From: Aquila chrysaetos chrysaetos
Lineage: Eukaryota; Chordata; Aves; Accipitriformes; Accipitridae
DNA length: 64,000 bases
Direction: 5' to 3'
NCBI RefSeq assembly: GCF_900496995.4
Contig: NC_044012.1
Span: 24,094,759 to 24,158,758 of the forward strand
Positions 54,430 to 64,000 of this stretch are shown here, piece after piece. The stretch's first letter is position 1. Every line of letters starts with the position of its first letter. Below the pieces are notes generated by a model. It did not search any database. It saw only the letters and a list, made by a program, of their open reading frames with translations, and had not been told where the DNA came from. A program made the position numbers and the translations under genes.

Positions 54430-57400
54430 TCACATCGCTGCGAGGCCCGCGGAGGAAAGCAGGGTCAAGATCAGGACCAGCACCCCAGACTGGTTGACCT
54501 GGGGGATCTTGAACCCCTTCCCCATGTCCCATGCCTGCGGGAGAGAAGAGACACAGCAGGGTTAATTCAACAGGGCTGGGATGGTCCCTGATGGGGGATG
54601 TGCCGGACGCAGGCAGAAAAGCACCATCTTTCTGATAAAAGCTAGCAAGACCACCCCAAAAAACAACCTTTGGACCACCAGGTACAGACTGGAGGGAGGG
54701 CTACAAGTGTCCATCGCTGCAGGGCAATGGGCAGGGGTCTCCCTGGGTGCAGGCACACGTGCGCTGTGCCGGAGGAAGCTTATCCCCCACCAGGCCCTCG
54801 CACCTATCGGCAAAGCCGCCTGTGAGATCTCCCTAATGCCCAACAGCCGCAGCGCGCCAGGTTCACTTCAAAAGCAGCAGCTGCTCTCCGCTTGCTTCTC
54901 TCCTCCTGACAGAAATAGGTTATAAAGCACAGCGCAAGCTGCAGATCTGAGGCAGCACCAACATCCCCTTGGGCAGAACCGAGCGGGCGGGGATGAGCCT
55001 CAGCCCCCAGCCCCTCTGTGTATGCCCCTGGGTACGGTGTGAGCTGTGGAGGCCAGGCTGAGCCCGGATGGCAGGGAGGGATGCTGGAATGGTACCCTGG
55101 AGGTGGGTGTCCTCGGTTCCCTGGTATTGCAGGTGGGTTTGCACCTCTCACCTGACTTTGGCCAAGCGAAAGTGGGGTGGCTGAGGGCAGCCTGGGGAGC
55201 ACACGCCTCCTCCCAGCCTGCCACCAAGATCCAGGGCTTAAAGCAGAGAAGCATCTGGGGCAGAGGCACTAAACTGAACCTGCTCCCTGTTGACTCCCCT
55301 TCTGTCATTGATGGGCTGCGCTGCCGAGCACAGCCAGGGGCCAATGCTGCTGGTTTCCTTCTCAAGACAATTTAATTGGCATCCTAATATATACGTGCAG
55401 TCAGAGACTTCAGCACACATTCGACTCATGACGCTCTGAACAAGCAGCCAGCTATGACTGCTCCATTTGCCCAACAGCGTCTCCATGAGCGAGCAGGGCT
55501 TAGCCGGCTGCAGGCCCCATGCCCCGAGACCTTGTCCGACGCCGAGTACTTGAAAAGCAGGTAATGAGCGCTTGCAGCACTGCCGGCCAGTGAGCATCTG
55601 CCCCAAGGACCCACAGAGGGGGCTCCTCTCACAGCACATGGCTGTTGCTCACCACAACAGCTCAGCCAGCCGCCTCCCGGCGCTCTGACACGAGCACCTC
55701 GTTAATGGCTGCTCCCGGGTAGAGGATACAACATCCAACAGTGCTCGAGTCTCGTGTTTCCATGCTGGAAACACTGGGAGCCATCAGCGCCCGCAGCACG
55801 AGCCCATGTCTGCAGCACGGCTCCACACGTGATGCTCCCCCCACCCAGAGCAGAAGGATCATGTCACGCTCTGGGCCAGCTGCCTTTGCAATTTGCTCCC
55901 ATAAAACCTAACCTATTTGGAGCTACAGAAAACACAAAATCAACCTCAAAAAGCAGCACGTCTTGTACTGTTCCCAGCAAGAAACTCTCAGCTCTCTGGC
56001 TCCTTCATCAAACACAGGAAGCTCAGCTGAACGGAGCTGCTTGTTCCTCACTTCAGCCCAGCGCAAACATCACAGGTTACTCTCTGCGCTGGCAGTGCCA
56101 TCTCCAGTCCTCTGCCACACATCTGGGCTCATTAAATGTTATAAAGCATTGAAAGATCACAGCGCAAGGGCTGCATGATGAAGGTGAGATAACGAGCAAC
56201 GGGTGGCACCTCTGCAGGGCTCTGCAGACACATCTCCCGGCTGTAACACTGCTCCCGCCACCCCTCGTCCATCTCCTGCAGCCGAGCAGACACGGCGGGA
56301 TGCTTCAGCCAGCTGTGCCGCCCGGTGAAGTACCAGCGTAGCAATGCTCTTTGCAACTTAAATGTACCCAAAAATAGCACTGAGGTTCTGAAGCACTCAA
56401 GGTGACTAATTCCCATTTCCAAGGGCACCTTCCCAGACGCCGCACCCGGTGCTCCCGCAGCCATATGCTTCCCTTCCCTCACACCCTTGGCCCCTTGTGG
56501 AGGCTACTCACAAGGTGTCGGACTCCATTCCAGGTGTGGTAGGAGAAGGGGAAAGCCAGAGCGAACTTAGCAGAGTAGATGAGAGTGGGCCCCAGGCTCA
56601 GCGACTTCACCATGGCCAGGTAGTGGGGAAACTGTTCTGGGAGCAGCAGGGCAGCCAGACTGAAGAGGGAGACTCCTGAAGAACACAAAGCCCGCAGGTC
56701 AAGCCCACAGAAGCATTTCCAACCCCTCACTGCCCACAGAGCCCCAGGCCACCTCTACGTCTCTGGTTTGGTGACTTGGCCTGAACCACCATCAGCTCAT
56801 GGTGGCCTGCAGAAGAAGGAGGGAGAAGGGGTCTGCCCGTCTGGTGGCAGCGCCAGCTGCGCTGTGACAGTGTATCCTGGGGTGCTGAGGACTCAAACTG
56901 GGGCAGCAATGCTCTGAATCTGGGTCCTCCACTGGGGGCTGCATTACTCATACAACACCCAGAGACCAAACTGGTGTGACCGCATGCAGTTGCAGCCAAA
57001 CCAGCCCAAATTCAAGGATAAAGGAACAATGAAGTTCGGAAACGTAAGGTGGCAGCTCTTCAGCGAAGTCCCCAGATCGACATCTTGGGACAGAAACCCC
57101 TCCGCTGCCAGCCACTGACACAGGCAGCGATCTAGCGAGGCTGCCTCGGCGGAGACCAGCAAAGGAACCAGCAGACAAAGAGGTAGCCTGACACATGTGG
57201 CTGCGCTAGCTGCAGGAGCCGCGGCAGCTTCTCCTCCTCATCTCTAGGCCAAGAGGGTTCCTCCAGATGGTGCTGCCAGAAGAATGGGAACGACAGCAGC
57301 CAGCAGTCAGCCAAGTTGCGATTCAGCCTCTGCTCAATAGCGCCTGATTATACTGCAGCATGCTAACTCGAGCACCTCGGCTGAAGCCGGCGCTGGCAGC

Positions 57401-60400
57401 ACAAGTCAACCAGCTGCTTCCTCACTCAGCCACTTGTCTCCTCAATGGCCTTTGTGTTCACCCTGCAAGAAGCGCAGGAAGTCAGAGGCTCCTGTAATTA
57501 TAGGCCTTGACAGAGGAGTTGAACACTTCCCCCTCCTTCTCCCGGCTGCTGAGCTGTGGTCGGTAGAAGCGATGTTCCTTCATGCTCAATCGGCCTAGGA
57601 AGGGGACGATTTCCCCTCCAGCAGAGGCTGATAGCTCAGAGCAGAAAGGCAACAGTGAACCTACCAGCTCGGCCTGTCTGACAGCAAGCTGGATGGGGAC
57701 CACAGCAGGAGGACACATGGGTGCCCTTTTCTAGGAGCCCAACTCCCAAGCCCTCACGGGAGCCAGGCTGGGAAGGGCAGGCTGCAGCCCTCGCTGCTCC
57801 CTCTCACTCCGCCGAGTAAAGAACACAAGTCCTCAGTCCTGCACATCTTTTCTGAGTCCCTTCACTCTCTACCTTTCTGCAAACACCAACCCAGCTCCCC
57901 ACCCCTCAACAGGGAGCTACCAGAGAAGCACCTTCCTGCTGCCATGAGAGGGTATTAATGGAAATAAAACAGCCTTTCACAGTTAGATGTCCTTAGTCAA
58001 ACCATGCAAGTCAAATTGCTGGAGGGAGTTTATTGGTTTCAATGCTGGTGCCGCCTTCTCCCCCACTAGGATCTCTGGGAAAGCAGCGGCCACTCCCAGG
58101 AAGCTGAAAAACTCCACCTGTGCTAAGGAAAATCCACTATGCTCTGCCTGCCTGACAGTCTTTCCCTCGCATAGTGTCTCCTGTAAGGATAAACCAGCTA
58201 AAAATAGCCACAGAAGAAAAGGGCTGAGACCTAGAGCAGCTGATCAGCCTTTTCCAGGCTGGGCGAGGCCCAGAAGAAAGCAGCCAGGCCAAGCCAAGTG
58301 CTGCAAAGGCTTCGAAGGCTTTTACGTATGGGGGAGCATTGTTGCCTTTGCAGGACTGGAGCCACTCACAGCACAAGAGGACCCGGGGACAGAGAAATGG
58401 GGATAGGGAGATATTCAGGGGACAGAGAAAGACAGAGGACAAAGCACAGGTTTCCCAGGAGAAAACCCACTGCTGAAGCTGGGGACAGAGGGGAGAAAAC
58501 ATCTGCCTGGAGTCACGTCTCTGAATCAGTCACAGGGGTCTTCCCTCCTGCAGCCCCCGCCCTCCATCACCACAAGCACATGGGAGATGCACGCACCTAA
58601 GCTCAGAGCAACGCCGGTGCCCCGGTGTGTGATGGACATCGCCATGGGCAGGGACCACCTGCAAAACAACCAACCTCGTCAGCAAAACAGGGCACAACAC
58701 CAGGGAGGCCTCCAAGGCCGCAGGACAAAGCACAGCCCGTCTATTCCTAGACAGCTCCGTGTTGCTGGGCGGGTATTTCTGCACTCAGAGTTATTCAAGG
58801 AATCCAGCCAGAGCAAAAGGGGAGAGACACGGGAATTTGCAGAGGCAGCTTGGGAATGGCAAATGCCACTGGCACGAGTTTGGGAAGGGGAAGGGCGTCT
58901 GCTGAGAAAGCTTAAAGGGAGATGAAACAGGAGAAGACTGTAAAGCTCCTGCAGTTTAGGAAGAAAAGGGCAGCGTTTGGGCATCCAGGCTCATGGATAA
59001 ACAAGAGAACCTGGAAAACTGACGGAGGTGGCCCCAGAGAAGCAACCACCTCTCTGAGGAGGGAACACGAGACCCCTGAGTTGGCCTCCTGCCTCCACCC
59101 CCAAGGACCGCCAACTCTGCAACGAGACACGCCATTCTGTCCAACCACCCTCTGTGGAGGCGGCTGCCTTTCAACAAAATGCTGTCCTGCCCGAGCACCC
59201 TGAGGCGCAGCTCTGGGGGGACTGTACCCCTCTGCAACACCCCGTATGAAAACAGTGAGTGTCATCACTCTGGGGGGGAGACTGCAATTCCCCCACACAG
59301 CTCAGATGGTTCACAGCACAATGTAGAGGGTCTCCCCATCCTCTGCCTGAAGTGACAATGGGAACACGCACAGCCCTCCCACCCAAGGGTGCCTCCGGGG
59401 ACAGGGCTGTTGTGTGCCAGAGCCCAGAGGTGCCCCAGTGTGAAGCTGAGGAGGCCAAGAGGCTCTTACTTGTAAATGGTGATGTGAGGGGACAAGGGAC
59501 GATTGGACTTGGTGTTCTTCTCCCAGAAGCGGGCCATCTCCTCCTTGGCTGTCGTTCCCATCGGGACAACACTGCAAAAGAAGAGGGAGACAGGAGGTGC
59601 AGGGAGATGGTCAGCATTTTACCCCTGCCTGCTCCACCAGGCTTTGCTGCGGCAGCTTTCCATATCACAGGATGTGAGCTCCTGGCTGACCTTGACTACA
59701 GCAGCACAGAGAACGGCTCCAGCTGTGCGCGGACCTGGGTGAGGAAAGGATCGCTGCCAGTTCTCCCAAGTGAATAATAACATGCAGGATGGGAAGCTGC
59801 TGCGCTGGAATCCACTCAGCCAGCGGAGCCGAGCCACCCCCCCCAGCACCACCCAAATCAGGGTATAGGATATCAGATAACACATTATATAATACTGATA
59901 ACATGCAACCTGCTCTTTACTGCCACGGTAATTGCACACTGTACCAAATAAAGAGCTTGTAATTTAATGTTCCTGAGATTACACAGCAATTACACTTAGA
60001 GCCCAATTTAGCAGAAAATAACTATTTCTCCCTAAGCCTGGCAGCACGAAGCACAGGAACAAGAGGGCTTCTGCGGCTCCCAGCCCTCCTCAGGTGCAAA
60101 GATGTCACGCAGAGCGGCACAGAGGGGTGACAGGGGTACAGCCACCCCCACTAGAGACCCAGGCCCACCTCAGCAGCCAGCCAGGCTCTCCCTTCATTCC
60201 CGGCCACAAGCCCCAGCCCCTCTGTAAATAGGCCGTGCCTTCATGGTGGCATGAGGTGGTAAGTGCCCCGCCAAAACATAGCGTTGATCGATAAGAATTA
60301 CTAAGTGGATGGAGCACACACATGCCCCAAAGCCTTGGATGGGAACCCTCCAGGAAGAACTTAATCCCGTTACTCTCAATAAAACCTCGGACTCACTGTC

Positions 60401-60453
60401 GCACAGAAAGGCTGGGGCCAAGCCGAGCCAGCAGGCACCGCCGACCAACACAT
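54430..60453 (-). CDS. SDHC: Succinate dehydrogenase complex subunit C (cytochrome b560), exons 2-6
   Basis: Membrane anchor subunit of mitochondrial complex II, binding haem b and ubiquinone with SDHD. Exons on the minus strand, in order: 60397-60453 (57 nt, the same size as human exon 2), 59470-59571, 58597-58658, 56512-56675 and 54430-54534. All junctions are GT/AG with matching phase. Exon 2 reads [18 protein letters not shown] (end of the import presequence); then [43 protein letters not shown] (ubiquinone-site Ser and Arg), [33 protein letters not shown] (haem-ligand His) and a C-terminus ending SSAGLAAM. Three membrane segments as expected. Exon 2 begins with the last base of a codon; the start exon (human MAALLLR) was not found and should lie beyond 64,000. 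Convergent neighbour of CFAP126, as in human. Confidence 0.94.
54535..56511 (-). other. SDHC intron 5
   Basis: 2 kb with no exon, RNA gene or clear repeat seen. Open frames on both strands lack family features. Confidence 0.4.
56676..58596 (-). other. SDHC intron 4
   Basis: 1.9 kb intron, moderate GC, nothing recognised. Confidence 0.4.
58659..59469 (-). other. SDHC intron 3
   Basis: 0.8 kb intron, nothing recognised. Confidence 0.4.
59572..60396 (-). other. SDHC intron 2
   Basis: 0.8 kb intron containing an AT-rich part near 59860-60020. Nothing recognised. Confidence 0.4.
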
Positions 60454-61589
60454 CTGCAAGAGAGAAGATAGAAAGGCTTTGTGAGTGCCAAATAAATGCC
60501 TGAAGATGCCAGCAAGATGGGGCCAGGGAGGGGATTCGCCACTTCAGCAGTTCATATCTTAAAATAAATCTTAACTCAAGAGGTTCTGGACTGTTCCTCG
60601 ACAAATCTTCTCTCTCCTACACTGAGCTCTTAACTAGAGTCTCTAGACTCTGCCCAGGGGTTCATTCTTTACGACACCCTGTAATTAGTCTGCTCAGCTG
60701 TAATACCTCGTTTGTAAGACAGACATAAACAGCACTCTAAGCTCACAGCTACGCTGAGGCAGTCCATTTTTCACTTTCACTATGGCAATTATCAGGGCGG
60801 GTGGCACACATCCCCAGAAAGGCGCATCTGCCGAGCTCCGCAGAAAGGGCTGATTCAGGCCACTGCTCTCCGCGTGTCCGAGATGAAGACATCACCTCCC
60901 CCTCCTCCAAACACTTGTTTTCATTACAGCGTTTCACCGTCGCCACTCGTTAAGCTCCGAGCACCCATGAGATAGGAGTTCACTGCCACAGCCCAGAGCA
61001 CACAGCATTTCAGCCACACCAAGGCTCGGGGCAGGAGGTAAAAAGGGATTTTGTGGTGCCCAAAGGAGTGGGAGCCACTCTCTGCAGAGCGATTGTAGTA
61101 ACTGCGACTCTGACATTCAAGGGCATCTCTCCAGGAACGGGGAGGAACAGGCCCCCAGCCCAGTGCAGCTCGAGCGTTTGCAGATGTGGGCTGGAATCTC
61201 CGGCTCCCGCTCCTCTCCAGGACAAAGTGTAACAGGCAGCACTGCCTTTCCTGATGACACGATGAGAACAAGGTGTGTAATAACGTTTGGCACGCTCATC
61301 TGCAGCACAGCGACAAACACTAATTAATCTTCTCAAACACACAAGCATCTGTACCAGCATCTCCTGCTGTTTCATTAACAGCCGTAGATAAACGAAGCTC
61401 TGCTGCTCTTCAGTTGTCCCACAGCTGGTCTCAAGGATGCGGTAGGAAAAACATCTGGAGGTCAGCTCTTCACCAGGTGTAAATGCAAAACAAAAGTCAT
61501 TATTATTAACCACTCCGAGTTCCTGTGTAAATGATCTTTAGGATGTTTCCTTTCAAAATCCTCCCTTGTGTTCAAAGGCTGGACTTGAA

Positions 61590-61775
61590 ACACAGCAGGT
61601 TTTTAGGAAGGCATCCCACCTGGATGCATAAATTTTCGGCAATGCAGAATCCACCCCATGCTGCAGTGCAACATTTCTGATTGAAAACCCTTCTTTGAAC
61701 CATCTCTAGTTTATCAATGCCTTCCCTGAAGTGCAGCCTGACAGCTGGACCGAGAGCTTCACGAGGACACAGCAA
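61590..61775 (-). mobile_element. Old CR1/L3-like LINE fragment
   Basis: CTTCTTTGAACCATCTCTAG, then TTTATCAATGCCTTCCCTGA and AGTGCAGCCTGACAGCTGGACC, parallels the reverse strand of CR1-family LINEs (CCTTTGAGCCCTCTCCAG, TTTGTCAACATCCTTCTTGA, AGTG..CCAGAACTGGACAC). Diverged and short, in SDHC intron 1. Recognised from memory of the family. Confidence 0.5.
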
Positions 61776-62159
61776 TGGCTGAGCCCAGCCAAACCTCCAC
61801 CAAGCCCACCATCACGTCAGAGAGCAGCCAACAACAGATCCCCAGAGAAAAGTCTCAGGAAACACACGGGAGCACCCCCCACCATGTGCAGCTCACAGTA
61901 CTTCCTGAGCCAGAGGGTTTCATTCCGTAACAAAGGGCCTTTTCCACCATGAAATCACATTGTCACCTCCCAACCCCCCACCCAACTTTCAGCATGAATT
62001 CTCACGGCTTAACCAGATGCAGAGAACCAGCTTCCTGCTTGTCCTGGCCCCTGCAGACCAGCGCCGGCTGCCACCTCCCACTTCTTGGGCAGGGGAGAGG
62101 AGGTGAACGATAAATCTCTACACACAGACCATTAATGATTTACACCCCTCGCTCATGCC

Positions 62160-62665
62160 CCCTCAGTCCTCTTTTCCAGATTAAAAGGCCCAACCTACTT
62201 CATCTCTCCCTGTGCGGAAGCCAGTCAACACCTCTTCTGGGGGCCAGGGTGGTGGAAGAGGGAGGGCTGGCTCCAAATCACACACAATATTCAAAACAAG
62301 AATAAAATCCACAACGCATTTGCATTTTTTCAAAGCTAAACTCCCCAGCAAAAACTCCCTATCCTCTTGGCTCAATTTTAATATTTTTTTTTAAGACGCA
62401 AACCATTACATCTTGCTTCAGTATTACTATTGCTTGCAAAACACAGCCCTCCAGCTAAGCAATCAAGGTCACTCTGTACCAAGGACCTGTCCTCTTCATT
62501 ATTTATCATTTCCTAAATTGTTGCACCTTCTCCAGTTCTCCATCCATTAACTTGCACTTTCTTCCAGATCACTGACAAACATGTTTTTTTAAAAAGAATA
62601 AGCCCTAAAAGAGGATCCTCTGGACCCCTGCCGAGAGCTTCCCACAGCACCCCAGCCAATTCCCG
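62160..62665 (-). mobile_element. Old CR1/L3-like LINE fragment(s)
   Basis: TTTTCCAGATTAAAAGGCCC at 62175 resembles the reverse-strand CR1 phrase TTCTCCAGACTAAACAATCCC. AGCAATCAAGGTCACTCTGT near 62457, TTATTTATCATTTCCTAAATT near 62500, CCAGATCACTGACAAACATG near 62565 and GGATCCTCTGGACCCCTGC near 62613 follow in the order found in L3/CR1 antisense sequence (TCAAGATCCCTCTG, GTTATTAGC, CCAAGTCATTGATAAAGATG, CAGACCCCTG). Probably two degraded pieces. Same orientation as the fragment near 61.7 kb, so possibly one broken old copy. Confidence 0.5.
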
Positions 62666-64000
62666 CTCTGCCCCGCACCCGAGGACAGTCCAAAGACTCA
62701 GGGGACCCCCAGATAGTGTTAATTATTGGGGACTTCACAGACCACAGCCGCTCACGTGGGGCTGGAGAAGGACAAGTGTAAAGCGGCAGCTCAAATGAGA
62801 CGTCTACAAACACCTGGCAGTGGAACAGCACAGGCTGCGCACGCCCCACCACACAGCTCCATTAGCTCAGGAAGAGAATTTCGGGAGTCACGGGGGACAG
62901 CTCTGGAGCAGCATCAGCTCAGTGTCACGCCAATAGACATCATTAACGTTTATCCTGCAAGACAGGTCTATAAAAATCACTCAGATTTCGCCATGGAGGA
63001 GGCAAATGAGAAACGATTATATATGCTTTTTCATCTGACAAGCAGAAGCAGACAGGAGATGAAGTTATCAGGCGCAGGCTTCAAACCAGAGCGAGCAACT
63101 CCACTCTTGTTTTTCAAGCAGCAGCTGCTGGGCGCCCGCCCCAGCAGGTATCAGAGCCCCCCGCCTCTCCCGCTGCTGGCAGATCCTGCCTTTAAACAAA
63201 GCCGCACATGCAACAAAGAGCTTTCCACAAAAGCATGACGGCTCCGACTGCCGTTAGAACAGAATAAATTAAGAGAATGAAATCCCAAACACTGTCTCCA
63301 GGTTGATATCAAAGAGGAGAATAGAGGAGAATGTCAGAAACCGGGCCTGGGAGGGGGATGGTCACAGCCTCAAGGAGGCACAAAACTTTCCAGTGTGGGT
63401 GGCAGATGGGAAGAGGCACCTTCAGGCCAAGCACACACAACACCCTTCCCCACGGCTGCTCAGCGCCACAGGCACGGCGGGACATGCTCCTGCACAGGAC
63501 CGCTGAGCTCCCACAAAGCCATCAGCACCCTGTTGGGCGGCCCTGAGAGGTGGGGGACAGCCCCCCAGCACAGGCAGGGTGGTAAAATGGACGTTTGTCC
63601 ACCCAGAGCCCCAGGAGCGAGGGACGGGGAGCGGCTGCAGGCAGGGAGCGGGAAGGAGCAGGACTACCCTTCTCCGCAGCAATAAACCCCCAGCCCCGCC
63701 GAGTGACCCGGCCTCGGCTCCCCCCCCGCAGCCCAAGGGGGTCCTGGCTCCTGGCCCGGCTCCGCACTCCGCCGTTCACAGCCCGGGGCTCGCCGCGACG
63801 GGGGCAGCGCACGGTTCAGCCGCCCGAGGGGGGATGCCTCACCGGCTCCCTACAGTCGCTGGACCGGGCGCGGGGGGGTGGCGAGGGCAGGGACACGGGC
63901 CCCGTCCTCCGCCTTAACCGCACCAAGGGACGGGTCACAAAGCGTCGGCGCTTCCGAGCCCCTGGGAGCCGCAGCGAAACGGCCGTGCCCGAGGGCGCAG

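Larger units (their letters stand above)
60454..64000 (-). other. SDHC intron 1 running to the window edge
   Basis: Apart from the CR1-like fragments, this intron contains no recognised gene. From about 63,700 the sequence turns very GC- and CpG-rich, as expected on approaching the SDHC CpG-island promoter. No ATG followed by an Ala/Leu-rich presequence and a donor was found on the minus strand up to 64,000. Confidence 0.5.

Noticed and set aside
63800-64000. Candidate SDHC first exon in the CpG-rich right edge
   Set aside because: A GTGAGG donor-like word exists on the minus strand near 63,840, but no ATG with an Ala/Leu-rich start precedes it in frame; the exon is more likely beyond the window.

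Overview
The window looks like vertebrate nuclear DNA, most probably from a bird microchromosome. Genes are dense, introns are short, most of the sequence is very GC-rich and full of G/C-rich minisatellites, and the few recognisable old interspersed repeats are CR1/L3-like LINE and MIR-like SINE fragments. The gene content matches two blocks that in human lie on 1q23. A crocodilian or turtle source is not excluded. Exon structures below were built by hand: I translated each exon, required GT/AG junctions with matching phase, and compared with family sequences recalled from memory.

Layout, left to right. 1-2.5 kb: degenerate minisatellite and an AT-richer stretch that may be the 3' end of an upstream gene (CADM3 is expected there). 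2.8-4.2 kb: ACKR1 (Duffy-type atypical chemokine receptor), two coding exons. 6.0-7.0 kb: a normal two-exon short pentraxin (CRP/APCS type). 7.7-9.6 kb: a second pentraxin carrying an extra Ig domain on two inserted exons. 10.8-11.5 kb: DUSP23. 14.25-26.4 kb: IGSF9, 20 coding exons. 28.8-32.1 kb: TAGLN2. 33.0-42.2 kb: CFAP45. 44.8-47.8 kb: VSIG8. All of these are on the plus strand. 48.9-49.2 kb: a degenerate telomere-like (CCCTAA) tract. 49.6-52.0 kb: CFAP126 (plus). 54.4-60.5 kb: SDHC exons 6-2 (minus strand); its first exon lies beyond the right edge.

The most interesting object is the Ig-pentraxin at 7,664-9,635. Its 87-residue Ig cassette is bounded by phase-1 introns, sits exactly where the neighbouring plain pentraxin has its only intron, and is strikingly like the third Ig domain of CADM3, the gene that flanks ACKR1 in other vertebrates. 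This reads as capture of two exons from a chromosomal neighbour, giving a secreted pattern-recognition pentraxin fused to an adhesion-type Ig domain. I do not know of a described protein with this architecture.

Other points of note are the telomere-like tract exactly at the junction between two blocks that are far apart in human, RFX X-box motifs directly upstream of both cilium genes (CFAP45, CFAP126), a CTCTTATCT GATA site upstream of ACKR1 like the human Duffy erythroid site, and lineage-specific tails on VSIG8, CFAP126 and IGSF9. The genes do not form one pathway: innate-immunity and chemokine genes on the left, cell-adhesion and cytoskeletal genes in the middle, axoneme genes and a mitochondrial complex II subunit on the right.
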